NCBI GenBank assembly: GCA_965219495.1
Contig: OZ244777.1
Location: forward strand, 1,550,001 to 1,614,000
DNA: 64,000 nt
Direction: 5' to 3'
Source: CAZPXZ01 sp965219495
Lineage (GTDB): Bacteria; Pseudomonadota; Alphaproteobacteria; Rhodobacterales; CAZPXZ01
Below are positions 18,708 through 27,563 of this stretch, in pieces. The position numbers and the translations under genes are program-made. Below the pieces are notes generated by a model. The model made no database searches and was not told where the DNA came from. It saw only the letters and a list, made by a program, of their open reading frames with translations. Position 1 is the stretch's first letter, and the number at the start of each line of letters is the position of its first letter.

Positions 18708-20156
18708 ATGCGGATGCCCCAGCCAGATCCAGCCATTTTGGCCCGTCGAGCTGAAATCGCCGCGCGTTTGCGAAAGGGACTCGGCGTCGATTCCGTCATG
18801 GACGATCCGGTTGAAACTGCCGCTTATGAATGCGACGGACTGATCGCCTATCGGCAGCCCCCGCTGGTCGTCGCACTTCCACGAGACGTGGAGGAAGTCG
18901 CTTTCGTCCTGCGGGAAGCCGACACTCTGGGTGTTCCGGTGGTGCCGCGTGGAGCGGGCACATCACTTTCCGGCGGAGCGCTTCCCACTGCGGACAGCAT
19001 TTTGCTTTGCCTCGCACGCCTCGACCGCGTTCTGGAGATTGGCCTCGCCAACAGGTGCGTGCATGTGGAGGCGGGAATCACGAACCTGGCCGTTACGGAG
19101 GCCGTTGCGCCGCACGGCTTCTTTTACGCACCGGATCCGTCCTCTCAGCTCGCCTGCCTGGTGGGCGGCAATATCGCAATGAATGCCGGGGGTGCACACT
19201 GCCTGAAATACGGCGTTACCGTCAACAATGTCCTTGGACTCCGAATGGCGCTCGCCGACGGCACGCTGATCGAACTGGGTGGCCCGGCCGGGAGCGAAGC
19301 GGGATACGACCTTGTCGGGCTGATCTGCGGGTCGGAGGGACAACTCGGAGTCGTCGTGGATGCCTGGTTGCGAATCGTGCCGGCGCCCGCCGGGACACGT
19401 CCGGCGCTGATGGGTTTCAAGACCGCCGAAGCTGCAGGGGCTTGCGTCGTCGCCATCATCCGCTCCGGCGTCCTGCCCGTCGCCCTCGAATACATGGACC
19501 GCCCCGCGATTGAGATTACGGAGCAATTTTCGGGCGCCGGTTATCCGCTTGACGTCGAAGCGCTACTGATCGTGGAAGTGGAAGGGACGGAAGCGGAGAT
19601 CGATGATCAATTCGCGCGCATTCGGGCGGTCGCCTCGCATCATCGCCCGACCGTTGTGCGCGAAAGCACCTCCGTCGAGGAATCGGCTCGAATCTGGATG
19701 GGACGAAAGGCAGCGTTCGGCGCCATGGGGCGGCTTTCCGACTACTTGTGCATGGATGGGGTCATCCCTATCGGCCGCTTGCCGGACGCGTTGCGTGGCA
19801 TATCTGAAATTGGCGATCGATTCGGACTCAAGATCGCCAATATCTTTCATGCGGGAGACGGCAATCTCCACCCGCTGATCATGTTCGATATCAACGACCC
19901 CAAGTCGCTCGCAAGGGCGGAGGCGTGCGGGGCGGACATCTTGCGGCTCTGCGTGGAAATGGGCGGCTGCCTGACCGGCGAACACGGTGTGGGCGTGGAA
20001 AAACGCGATCTCATGACCGAACAATTCAACCCTGCGGAGTTGCGCCAGCAGGTCGCCGTCAAGAATGTGTTCGATCCCGGCTGGCGGCTCAATCCCGGAA
20101 AGGTGTTTCCACTGGAAAACGCCCCGGCAGTCAGCGGTGGCAATGGCGGCTTCTGA
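18708..20156 (+). CDS. glcD: Glycolate oxidase FAD-linked subunit GlcD
   Basis: FAD subunit of the GlcDEF complex that oxidises glycolate to glyoxylate. I chose ATG 18708 because it has a nearby GCGAGGC ribosome site, giving 482 residues. The open frame reaches back to a TTG at 18654. The FAD_binding_4 (PCMH) fold shows PLVVALPRDVEEVAFVLREA, VPRGAGTSLSGGALP and GGNIAMNAGGAHCLKYGVT. The C-terminal part keeps IFHAGDGNLHPLIMFD and CLTGEHGVGVEKRDLM. It overlaps glcE by 14 bases. Confidence 0.94.
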   Translation: MRMPQPDPAILARRAEIAARLRKGLGVDSVMDDPVETAAYECDGLIAYRQPPLVVALPRDVEEVAFVLREADTLGVPVVPRGAGTSLSGGALPTADSILLCLARLDRVLEIGLANRCVHVEAGITNLAVTEAVAPHGFFYAPDPSSQLACLVGGNIAMNAGGAHCLKYGVTVNNVLGLRMALADGTLIELGGPAGSEAGYDLVGLICGSEGQLGVVVDAWLRIVPAPAGTRPALMGFKTAEAAGACVVAIIRSGVLPVALEYMDRPAIEITEQFSGAGYPLDVEALLIVEVEGTEAEIDDQFARIRAVASHHRPTVVRESTSVEESARIWMGRKAAFGAMGRLSDYLCMDGVIPIGRLPDALRGISEIGDRFGLKIANIFHAGDGNLHPLIMFDINDPKSLARAEACGADILRLCVEMGGCLTGEHGVGVEKRDLMTEQFNPAELRQQVAVKNVFDPGWRLNPGKVFPLENAPAVSGGNGGF

Positions 20157-21327
20157 ACTCGCGCCCGCATGCGAAGACGAACTCGCTGCCGCGGTCCGCG
20201 AAGCGCTGAACCGCCAAGAGCCTGTCGAGATCCGCGGCGGTGGCTCCTGGTTCGGACTGGGCAACCCGGTGCAAGCCGCTCGCGTGCTCTCCACTCGGCG
20301 AATGACCGGCATCCGGGACTACCGTCCGGGCGAACTTTCGCTCACCGTTGCGGCGGGAGCCGCCCTGACCGATGTGGAGGAAGCACTTCAGGAACAGGAC
20401 CAGATGCTGGCGTTCGAGCCCGTCGACCCGCGTCCGCTGTTTGGAACTTCTGACTGCATCCCTACGATCGGCGGAACGATCGCCACAGGGCTGTCCGGCC
20501 CGCGGCGGATCGTCGCAGGTGGTTGCCGCGACGCGCTCACCGGTTTGCGCTTCGTGAATGGAGCGGGGGAACTCATTCGCACCGGCGGCCGGGTGATGAA
20601 GAACGTGACCGGCTACAATCTCGCGCGACTCCTTGCCGGAAGCCACGGAACCCTTGGCGTAATTGCCGGAATTTCCCTGCGCACGGCGCCCCGACCGGAA
20701 ACCCAGTCAACCCTGAATTTCACCGGGCTCGAACTCGATGACGCGATTCGAGCCATGGCGATTGCGGTGGGCTCGTCCCACCGGGTAAGCGGAGCCGCAT
20801 TTCTTCCCCGCGAAGGCGATACCGCTTCCGGAACCTGCCTACGGGTTGAAGGCTTCGAGCGGTCGGTAGCCTGCCGGACAGCAGCGCTCCAAACGGCCTT
20901 GGCGGCATTCGGTGAAGCGGACATTCTCGACGCCGAGTCCAGTGTTGCCCTCTGGAAGGAAATCCGCGACCTGCGATCATTCGCGTCCGCCCCCGGCGCA
21001 ATCTGGCGGATTGCGGTCCCGCCGACTTCCGCGCCCGGCCTGTTGAACGCTATCATCGCGGCGCGCCCCGCGGCATATCTGCTGGATCAGGCGGGAGCGG
21101 TGGCGTGGTTGCGGATGGACGAAGGGGAGGACGCCGGCGCGGCAACAGTTCGGAATGCGTCGGCGCGAAACGGTGCAGAGTCGCTGCTGGTACGGGCCAG
21201 CGCACCCGTAAGGATTGCAATACACCCCTTTCCCGCGCAAGCGGAACCGGTGGCCCGCATTCTCCGGCGTGTACGCGGAAAATTCGACCCTGGCGGCATT
21301 CTCAACCCGGCGAAAATGGGAATCTGA
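20143..21327 (+). CDS. glcE: Glycolate oxidase FAD-binding subunit GlcE
   Basis: Second FAD-fold subunit of glycolate oxidase, 394 residues from ATG 20143, inside the end of glcD. The flavin-binding region shows PVEIRGGGSWFGLG, TIGGTIATGLSGPRRI and the VMKNVTGYNLARLLAGSHGT motif typical of GlcE. The C-terminal half is shorter and less conserved than in GlcD, as in the family. Translation is probably coupled to glcD and glcF, since glcF starts three bases after the stop. Confidence 0.92.
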   Translation: MAASELAPACEDELAAAVREALNRQEPVEIRGGGSWFGLGNPVQAARVLSTRRMTGIRDYRPGELSLTVAAGAALTDVEEALQEQDQMLAFEPVDPRPLFGTSDCIPTIGGTIATGLSGPRRIVAGGCRDALTGLRFVNGAGELIRTGGRVMKNVTGYNLARLLAGSHGTLGVIAGISLRTAPRPETQSTLNFTGLELDDAIRAMAIAVGSSHRVSGAAFLPREGDTASGTCLRVEGFERSVACRTAALQTALAAFGEADILDAESSVALWKEIRDLRSFASAPGAIWRIAVPPTSAPGLLNAIIAARPAAYLLDQAGAVAWLRMDEGEDAGAATVRNASARNGAESLLVRASAPVRIAIHPFPAQAEPVARILRRVRGKFDPGGILNPAKMGI

Positions 21328-21330
21328 TCG

Positions 21331-22617
21331 ATGCGCACCGAGTTCTCGCCCCATTTGCGACAAGACCCCGACATTGCGCATTCTGAGGGCATCCTACGGC
21401 GTTGCGTGCACTGCGGATTCTGCACCGCGACCTGTCCGAGCTACCTTGTGCTGAAGGACGAACTCGATTCCCCGAGGGGCAGAATCTACCTCATCAAGAA
21501 CATGCTGGAGAAAGGCCGTCCGGCTGACGCGCGTACGGTACGGCACATCGACCGGTGCCTCTCCTGCCTCAGTTGCGTCACCACCTGTCCTTCGGGGGTG
21601 AATTACATGCACCTCGTGGATCACGCGCGGGCACATATCGAGGCCACCTACCGGCGTCCGCTCCTGGACCGGCTGCTCCGCGGTATCCTGCTCCGCGTCC
21701 TGCCCTTTACCTGGCGGTTCCGGCTGGCGGCTCTTGGGGGTTCCCTGACGCGGTGGGCGGCGCCGTACCTCCCAGGCCGTCTCGGCGCCCTCCTTGCCGT
21801 ATCGCCGCGCCAAGTCCATCCACCAGGATGGGCCGAGCTCCCCGGGTCCTTTCCGGCGGAGGGAAAGCGGACCCGGCGTGTCGCCTTGCTTGCCGGATGC
21901 GTGCAGCCGGCCCTGGCGCCCGACATCAATGCCGCCACAATACGGCTGCTTCGTCGACGCGGATGCGAAGTGGTGATCGCCAAGGGGTCCGGCTGTTGCG
22001 GCGCGCTCGCGCACCATCTCGGAGCGCGCCATCGCTCGCACGCCGCCGCCGAAGCAAACATTCGCGCCTGGACGCAGGAAAAGGAACGGAATGGCCTGGA
22101 CGCAGTTGTCGTGAATGCCTCCGGCTGCGGGACGACTGTGAAAGACTATGCACACATGTTTCGAACCGACGCCAATTTGGCGGATCGGGCTTCGAACATT
22201 TCGAAAATTGCGTACGACATTTCGGAGTTCGTGGAAGAACTCGGCTTCGAAGCAGCGAAGGCGCCCGAGCGTCTCCGGGTCGCCTATCAATCCGCCTGCT
22301 CCCTCCAACATGGACAAGGGGTACGGACGGCGCCAGTTGCTCTACTTGAGGCTTCCGGGTTCGAAGTCGTGGAACCGCGGGAGGCGCACATATGTTGCGG
22401 GTCCGCCGGGACCTACAATCTCCTTCAGCCCAAGATCGCCGATGCGCTGAGGGACCGCAAAGCGGGACACCTGAACGCGCTTGCCCCCGACGTGATCGCC
22501 ACCGGAAATGTCGGATGCCTGATGCAGCTGGGCGGCGCGGTTTCCGTGCCCATCGTGCACACGGTTCAACTTCTTGACTGGGCAACCGGCGGGCCGAGGC
22601 CGGTCGACATCGTCTGA
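21331..22617 (+). CDS. glcF: Glycolate oxidase iron-sulfur subunit GlcF
   Basis: Iron-sulfur subunit that carries electrons from GlcDE to the quinone pool. Two 4Fe-4S motifs are near the N-terminus: CVHCGFCTATCPSYLV and CLSCLSCVTTCPSGV. Two CCG domains follow, with GSGCCGALAHHLGA and HICCGSAGTYNLLQP. The length of 428 residues is normal. It closes the glcDEF operon; no glcC-type regulator is adjacent. Confidence 0.94.
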   Translation: MRTEFSPHLRQDPDIAHSEGILRRCVHCGFCTATCPSYLVLKDELDSPRGRIYLIKNMLEKGRPADARTVRHIDRCLSCLSCVTTCPSGVNYMHLVDHARAHIEATYRRPLLDRLLRGILLRVLPFTWRFRLAALGGSLTRWAAPYLPGRLGALLAVSPRQVHPPGWAELPGSFPAEGKRTRRVALLAGCVQPALAPDINAATIRLLRRRGCEVVIAKGSGCCGALAHHLGARHRSHAAAEANIRAWTQEKERNGLDAVVVNASGCGTTVKDYAHMFRTDANLADRASNISKIAYDISEFVEELGFEAAKAPERLRVAYQSACSLQHGQGVRTAPVALLEASGFEVVEPREAHICCGSAGTYNLLQPKIADALRDRKAGHLNALAPDVIATGNVGCLMQLGGAVSVPIVHTVQLLDWATGGPRPVDIV

Positions 22618-22888
22618 TTCGCACCGCCCCAAGATTGAGAAATGCTTCGGAACTCCACATGCAAGCGCCTCATAAATTTCTGACTTGCCGGGAACGGCAA
22701 TGACACAATGGTCATAGCGGCGATTGGTTTGCGGCTGCGACGGTAACCGGGATGCGGCAATAGAAGCGGCCTGGATAGAGAAATCCGGTTTGCCGGAATC
22801 GAACTGAACGGCTGTACATCCTAAATCGGCACCGCGGCTATTTTGTCCAGAATGACCGCTCTCCAATCTTGCAACCGCCCACCATGAA
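22618..22888. other. Intergenic DNA at the start of a decayed accessory segment
   Basis: AT content rises after glcF. I see no supported gene. A reverse frame crossing from glcF is a shadow. Confidence 0.4.
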
Positions 22889-23182
22889 ATGCACGCTTGC
22901 GCAAGTCGGAATCACCGCAATATTCTCCATGTCGCCAGCGTTGCGCGCAAAAGGTTAGTTGCTGAAACGCAAGGCAATGTGTTGCTGATCTCTTCGGTGA
23001 TGAAGAAAGCAGTGATATTGGCCTCGAAGAGATTGACTTGGACCGAGATGATGTGTGGAAAACTACGATCGGCTTCTCCCGGGCGTGAAACCGAAGAGTT
23101 GGCGCGATCCTTGGAGGAGGGAATTCTCGATCCTACGAGGTTATACGACCGGGTTACGAAGAAGAACGAATCCTCTCTGTGA
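22889..23182 (+). pseudogene. Frameshifted small gene preceding the PIN-like gene (possible antitoxin or partner)
   Basis: No single frame gives a convincing protein. Pieces join across frames instead: DLFGDEESSDIGLEEIDLDR then DDVWKTTIGFS at 22984-23080, stopped by TGA at 23086, and ETEELARSLEEGILDPTRLY then DRVTKKNESSL in the next frame, up to 23182. Both pieces are acidic and helical and look like one small coding sequence split by a slip within the CTTCTCCCGGGCG run. The place just before a PIN-like gene would suit an antitoxin. The identity is not known. Confidence 0.35.
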
Positions 23183-23215
23183 AAGATCGCGCCTTGGCCG
23201 ATTCACCGTAACCTG

Positions 23216-23678
23216 ATGTTTCCGTTTGGTGTTAATATCGACGTCAGCCCTCTCGACCTTTTGGTCGCAGGTGAAACCGGCCGGGAACTGATCGCCAAGA
23301 ATCGCCGACTGAAGACTTTCCGCATGGAAGACTACGATCGGTTTGGTGAAGTTGATCAATGCAGTCGGCCGGGTCCTTGTAACTCCAAGTACGCTCACGG
23401 AAGCGTCCAAATTACTCGCCCAACACGGGGAACCGGAGCGCTCGCGGTTCCTTGATGTGCCCAGGGTTCTTGTCGAACGGCACGAGGAGGTTGTCGTCGC
23501 CAGCAAAGACGCAGTTCGCAACAGCGAGTTCAATCTGCTTGGCCTGACCGATGCCGCCCTGCTGGAAGTCGTTTCGACTTCCAGTCCACTGGTCACCGTG
23601 GACATCGAGTTGTACCTCGCGGCTTCGTCGAACGAACCGGAGCCCACCTTTGGTTTTCGGCACTATCAATTCCCGTGA
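23216..23678 (+). pseudogene. PIN-like domain protein with one frameshift
   Basis: The frame from ATG 23216 reads MFPFGVNIDVSPLDLLVAGE and continues to KTFRMEDYDRF. Sense then moves to the next frame near 23341-23346 (one extra G in GGTTTGGTGAAG), giving LINAVGRVLVTPSTLTEASK and LGLTDAALLEVVS, and ending in FGFRHYQFP. A leading Asp, a TPSTLTEAS helix, LTDAALLE and TVDIELYLAA follow the PIN-like nuclease pattern. Total length would be about 153 residues. A single-base correction would restore it, so a sequencing error is possible. Confidence 0.55.
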
Positions 23679-24230
23679 CGTACAACGCAATTGCGCCAGT
23701 TCGGATCCGCTTGAACGTCTCGGGTGCAGTCCAAATTTGATTCCAGATGCGAAGGGCGTTTCGTTGAACTTCGATTTGCGTCAGCGGACGTTCTTTCGCC
23801 ACACGTGAATTGACTGCGGAACCAACAGCTTTCCGAAACGACTCGCCTTAAATTTGGCGCGGCTTCAGAGCCCGGCATGAACTTATCAGGCGCCGTTGCA
23901 GTACTATTGGAGCCTGTCTTTTCCTGTTCGAAACGGTTTTCTCGGTATCGAGGCCCTTCCCCTCACGCGCACATACTTCAAGCGCCACTCGAACGAATTG
24001 GCTTGCACTTGCAAATCGTCCGGTCGCTATTCGTATCCGAATGAAGTGCTCCCCATGCGGTCCCAAGCACAAGAATGCGGTGACCGTTTGGCTGGTCCAT
24101 CATCTTGCAATCGCCGGTTGCGAACAGGCCGGCCTGGCGCCGAATTCATCAGCGAGAGCCGCAAAGCGCCTGCCTCCGATTCTGCTGGCGCAGGGGGACA
24201 GCGATAGCGGAAAACAGCACTCTCCACGCC
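23679..24230. other. Decayed DNA between the PIN-like pseudogene and hsp20
   Basis: Several short frames on both strands (for example reverse 23593-23802, with a helical QIEVQRNALRIWNQIW run) may be scraps of former genes. None is complete or recognisable. Confidence 0.35.
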
Positions 24231-24259
24231 CTTGAAAAATGATTTGACCGTTCCCATCT
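24231..24259 (+). promoter_or_regulatory. RpoH (sigma-32) heat-shock promoter of hsp20
   Basis: CTTGAAA at 24231-24237 and CCCATCT at 24253-24259 are separated by 15 bases. This fits the heat-shock sigma consensus CTTGAAA - 13 to 17 bases - CCCCATnT very closely. The position, about 100 bases before hsp20, predicts a transcript start near 24267. Confidence 0.75.
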
Positions 24260-24337
24260 GATTCCTTGTCGGACGTCGTAATCGAGTCCGGAATGGGTGG
24301 GCGAAGGCGTCGGATATGAGCATTCGTCCAAACCATA

Positions 24338-24354
24338 TCGCTTCAAAGGAGGGT
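24338..24354 (+). promoter_or_regulatory. ROSE-like RNA thermometer hairpin over the hsp20 ribosome site
   Basis: The leader ends with TCGCTTC-AAA-GGAGGGT. CUUC can pair with GGAG of the ribosome site, and the next G faces a G, then C pairs with G. ROSE elements in Alphaproteobacteria show the same U(U/C)GCU stretch opposite the ribosome site with a G-G pair. The leader of about 95 bases is long enough for the upstream ROSE hairpins, which I did not fold. Confidence 0.4.
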
Positions 24355-24361
24355 ATGAACA

Positions 24362-24823
24362 ATGAATATGAGAGCTTTTGATTTTTCCCCGCTTTACCGT
24401 GCGACGGTCGGGTTTGACCGCCTGGCGCTCGCCATGGACAGCCTGATGCGAAACGATGCATCCACACCGTCCTATCCGCCGTACAACATCGAAAAGACGG
24501 GGGAAGATTCTTACCGGATCTCTCTTGCTGTCGCGGGATTCAACCAGGACGAGATTTCCATCGAGACCTGCAATGGCCAGTTGACCATTTCCGGTGCGCG
24601 CAAGAACGGCGGCGGCAAACAGGAAGGCCGCGAAGTCCTTTACCGCGGAATCGCCGAGCGGGCATTCGAGCGCCGCTTCGAGCTGGATGCGCAGGTAAAG
24701 GTGATCGGCGCGAGCATGGAGAACGGCCTTCTCCATGTGGACCTGATCCGCGAGGTTCCTGAGGAACTGAAGCCGCGCAAGATCGAGATCCTGAACGGCC
24801 GAATCGAAACGATCCAGGCCTGA
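24362..24823 (+). CDS. hsp20: Small heat shock protein, Hsp20/IbpA family
   Basis: ATP-independent holdase chaperone of 153 residues. The alpha-crystallin domain runs from about residue 37 to 130, starting YPPYNIEKTGEDSYRISLAV and including NQDEISIETCNGQLTISG. AFERRFELDAQVKVIGASME with NGLLHVDL follows. The C-terminal anchor is IEI near the end, in the form RKIEILNGR. The AAAGGAGGG ribosome site lies eight bases before ATG 24362. A second ATG is at 24368. It is probably controlled by the RpoH promoter and leader hairpin described separately. Confidence 0.95.
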   Translation: MNMRAFDFSPLYRATVGFDRLALAMDSLMRNDASTPSYPPYNIEKTGEDSYRISLAVAGFNQDEISIETCNGQLTISGARKNGGGKQEGREVLYRGIAERAFERRFELDAQVKVIGASMENGLLHVDLIREVPEELKPRKIEILNGRIETIQA

Positions 24824-24856
24824 CAACAACCATCGGGAGTTCATGATCCCGTCCAT

Positions 24857-24888
24857 GCGAGCGCCCGTCCCAAAGGCCGGGCGCTCGC
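24857..24888. terminator. Strong hairpin after hsp20
   Basis: GCGAGCGCCCG at 24857-24867 pairs perfectly with CGGGCGCTCGC at 24878-24888 around a 10-base loop. No T-run follows on the forward strand, so it is either a weak intrinsic terminator or an RNA 3' stabiliser. Confidence 0.5.
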
Positions 24889-24916
24889 GAAAATGCAAGT
24901 CGAGTGGATTCAAGAA

Positions 24917-25042
24917 ATGAAATTCGGATACCTAGCCCTGTTCATCGCTCCGTGGCTGACTTACTTGTCGCCATGGCGTCTGCGGAAACAGGCCGGTGAC
25001 AACCCGCAGGGCGATCCTTCCATTCTGTACTGGCGCCATTGA
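24917..25042 (+). CDS. Small membrane peptide (41 aa)
   Basis: ATG 24917 begins a 41-codon frame: MKFGYLALFIAPWLTYLSPW followed by RLRKQAG and a polar tail ending SILYWRH. One aromatic-rich transmembrane helix is followed by a positive cluster, which predicts the tail in the cytoplasm. It sits just after the hsp20 terminator. I do not recognise the family. The clean helix-plus-basic layout supports a real small protein. Confidence 0.45.
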   Translation: MKFGYLALFIAPWLTYLSPWRLRKQAGDNPQGDPSILYWRH

Positions 25043-25136
25043 ATCTCGCCGTCGACAGGACGCCAACAACTACGCAATTTCGTAAAGCCGGCGCGGCCCC
25101 ACCACCAGACCTGTGGCCGTCAGCGCCGCCAGGCGG

Positions 25137-25799
25137 TCAACCCGGGCTTTCCGGCAACGGTTCAAGGATCTCCGGCGCGTCGTTCCGCGTGGAATTGACG
25201 GCCTTCCCGACGCGCCTCGCTTCGAACGGCCCGGCCAGGGACTTGTTCGCAATTTCCACAAGCCGCTCCGGATCCTGGTCGGTCGACAGCCACACGCCGT
25301 AATCCGCCTGTGGGATGATCGCTGGCTGGCGATGATGCACGTTGCGGAGTTCGCCTGTGGCGGACTGCGTCACAATGGAGAACTTGCACTGCTCGCTTCC
25401 CTCTCCCGGCGTTTCCCAGATGGCGCCGAACGAAAACGGCTTCCCCGATCGCAAGGAAATCCACCAGGGTTGTTTTCCTTCGGGCTGATTCGTCCATTCG
25501 AACCAGCCGTTCGCCGGGATCAGGCAGCGGCGACGAAAAAACGCATTCCGAAAAGACGGTTTTGTGTGAATCGTTTCGGCGCGCGCATTGATAAGCGGGC
25601 GCTTCGCCCAGCGCGGCGAGATTCCCCACGACATGAGCAGAACTTCGGCCCGGCCATTTTCCCGGCGGAGTATCGCGAACTCTTGCGCGGGCGCGCCGTT
25701 CCATCTGGCCCGCAAATTCACCGGCTGGTGCTCGCTGGACAGGTTGTAGAGATCGACCAGTTCGGCCCAGCTCAGTGCCTGCGTGAAGCGTCCGCACAT
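25137..25799 (-). CDS. yedK: SOS response-associated peptidase (SRAP, YedK/HMCES family)
   Basis: SRAP proteins bond covalently to abasic sites in single-stranded DNA through Cys2 and protect them. The 220 residues begin MCGRFTQ, so the reactive Cys is at position 2 after Met removal. NARAETI, LIPANGWFEWT with the catalytic Glu, and the HHRQPAII block, in place of the usual HxRMP, are all recognisable. The frame is intact. It lies next to the decayed tau genes with no evident link. Confidence 0.92.
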   Translation of the reverse strand: MCGRFTQALSWAELVDLYNLSSEHQPVNLRARWNGAPAQEFAILRRENGRAEVLLMSWGISPRWAKRPLINARAETIHTKPSFRNAFFRRRCLIPANGWFEWTNQPEGKQPWWISLRSGKPFSFGAIWETPGEGSEQCKFSIVTQSATGELRNVHHRQPAIIPQADYGVWLSTDQDPERLVEIANKSLAGPFEARRVGKAVNSTRNDAPEILEPLPESPG

Positions 25800-25828
25800 T
25801 CGAATTACCTCGCCGCTCCCGGGATTTC

Positions 25829-26622
25829 TCAGACCCGGGCCTTCCTGGGAACCAAGCGCGATTCGAGAAACCGCATGAACAAGTCGAACACGTAGGCAAT
25901 CAGGCCAATGATCGCAACTCCGAGAATAACCACTTCGGTAACCAGAAATTCGGCGGCCGACAGCACCATATGTCCCAAGCCCTGTTCAGCAGCCACCTTT
26001 TCCGCTGCAACCAGGGTTGTCCATCCGAATCCGATCCCGATTCGCATGCCGGCAAGGATTTCGGGCAGCGCTGCGGGCGCCACAATGTTGCGAATAACCT
26101 GCCACCGGGAAGCTCCCGTGGAGTAGGCGGCATGAATCTGTTCGATCGCAACGGACCGGACACCGGCGGGCACAGACAGCGCCAACGGAGCAAATATCGC
26201 CAAGTAGATCAGCACGACTTTCTGCGATTCACCGATTCCGGGCCAAATGATCGTGAGGGGCAAATAGCCGAGTGGCGGAATTGGGCGATAGAACTCGTTC
26301 GGAGGATCGCACACGCCTCGCGCGATGCGATTGACGCCCATCGCCATTCCGATCGGAATGGCGATGGGGCAGGCCAGCGCGAACGTCAGGAACACCCGAT
26401 AGAGGCTCCAGATGCCGTGATCGACAATGGTTCCCCCGGAAAAATCCTCCGCCATGAACCGGAAGAGCCTCTCCTGCACGGCGCCGGGAGACGGCAAGAA
26501 CAGCGGCTTCACCCACCCCTGACTGGTTGATAGCCACTACAGGAAAAAGGCATGATCATCGTAGCGACGCTGATGAGCGCGTTTCGTCCCGCACCGGGAG
26601 CTCCATATGACTCACCGGGCAT
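25829..26622 (-). pseudogene. tauC: Taurine/sulfonate ABC transporter permease, decayed
   Basis: From 26512 to 25829 a 227-residue frame gives most of a TauC/SsuC permease (KPLFLPSPGAVQERLF near the start, then YSTGASRWQVIRNIVAPAAL, the ATPase-contacting loop). The missing N-terminal helix is readable upstream as NALISVATMIM in another frame, starting at ATG 26622. It is then FFL-stop-WLSTSQGW, where TAG at about 26540 replaces an expected TGG Trp codon. One frameshift and one nonsense change therefore separate the start from the main frame. Translation could restart at GTG 26512, but the protein would lack its first membrane span. Confidence 0.75.
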
Positions 26623-26677
26623 TGCCGGAGGCGTCCCGCAAATACCCCGCAGCAACGAGTATCCTGCCGGGCTATTG

Positions 26678-27494
26678 TTACGCACGGAGATGCCGAAACT
26701 CCTGACCGGCGGACTCCTCGTCCGCATGAATGATGTCGAGGGTTTGTCCGCGCATTTGAATGAATTCCGGAAGCGACTTGATGTCGCGTGGCGCCATCGG
26801 ACAGGAATTGCCGGCAGAACTCGAGTTCAAACGTCTGTGTGATCCGCCCTGGCCGCGGAGACATGACAATCAGCCGCGTAGCCAAAAACAAGGCCTCTTC
26901 AACGCTGTGGGTAATGAAGAACACAATCTTGCCGGTCTTGGACCAGACCCGGAGAATCAATTCCTGCGTGGTTTCCCGGGTAAGTGCGTCAAGCGCGCCG
27001 AGCGATTCGTCCATCCGCAGCACTTCCGGCTTGGAGGTCAGCGCTCGCGCGAGGCCGACCCGCTGCTGCATGCCGCCCGAAAGTTCGTAGATTGCCCGGT
27101 CGGCGAATTCCTCCAACCCGACAAGCGTCAGGAATCGCGCTGCCGTTTCGCGCCTCTGTGCCGAAGGGATACCCCGGAGTTGCAATCCGAAAGCCACATT
27201 GTCGATGACGTTCAGCCAGGGGAGGAGCGCATGCTTCTGAAAGACAACTCCCCGGTCCACCCCGGGGCCGAGGATCGGTTGATCGTCGAGAATTGCTACG
27301 CCATCCGACGGCTGGATGAATCCTGCGATCAAATTCAGAAGAGTGGTCTTTCCGCAACCGGAAGCGTCCAAGGCGACAACAAAGTCTCCGTCATTGAGGG
27401 TACGTTCGCTCTCCGACAAGGCCCGGATCCCTTCGCCATCCTTGACCGGATAAACGACCGAGGCCCGCCGTACCGCTAGGCTCTTGATCTTGTT
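26678..27494 (-). pseudogene. tauB: Taurine/sulfonate ABC transporter ATP-binding protein, frameshifted
   Basis: The frame includes Walker A ASGCGKTTLLNLIAGF, the signature LSGGMQQRVGLARAL and a Walker B with an unusual LRMDESLGALD (Pro replaced by Ser). Near 26785 the sense moves to another frame: FCRQFLSDGATR continues as DIKSLPEFIQMRGQTLDIIH and ADEESAGQ, ending at 26678. The N-terminus reads in frame up to KIKSLAVRRASVVYPVKDGE, but no ATG or GTG start is seen there. It is therefore broken at both ends. Order and strand match a tauABC operon. Confidence 0.75.
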
Positions 27495-27563
27495 CCTTCC
27501 TGGCAGGCGGGCCGGAGTTCCGTTCCCGGGGAGTTCGATCCGCCCTGATGGACGCCATTGCAG

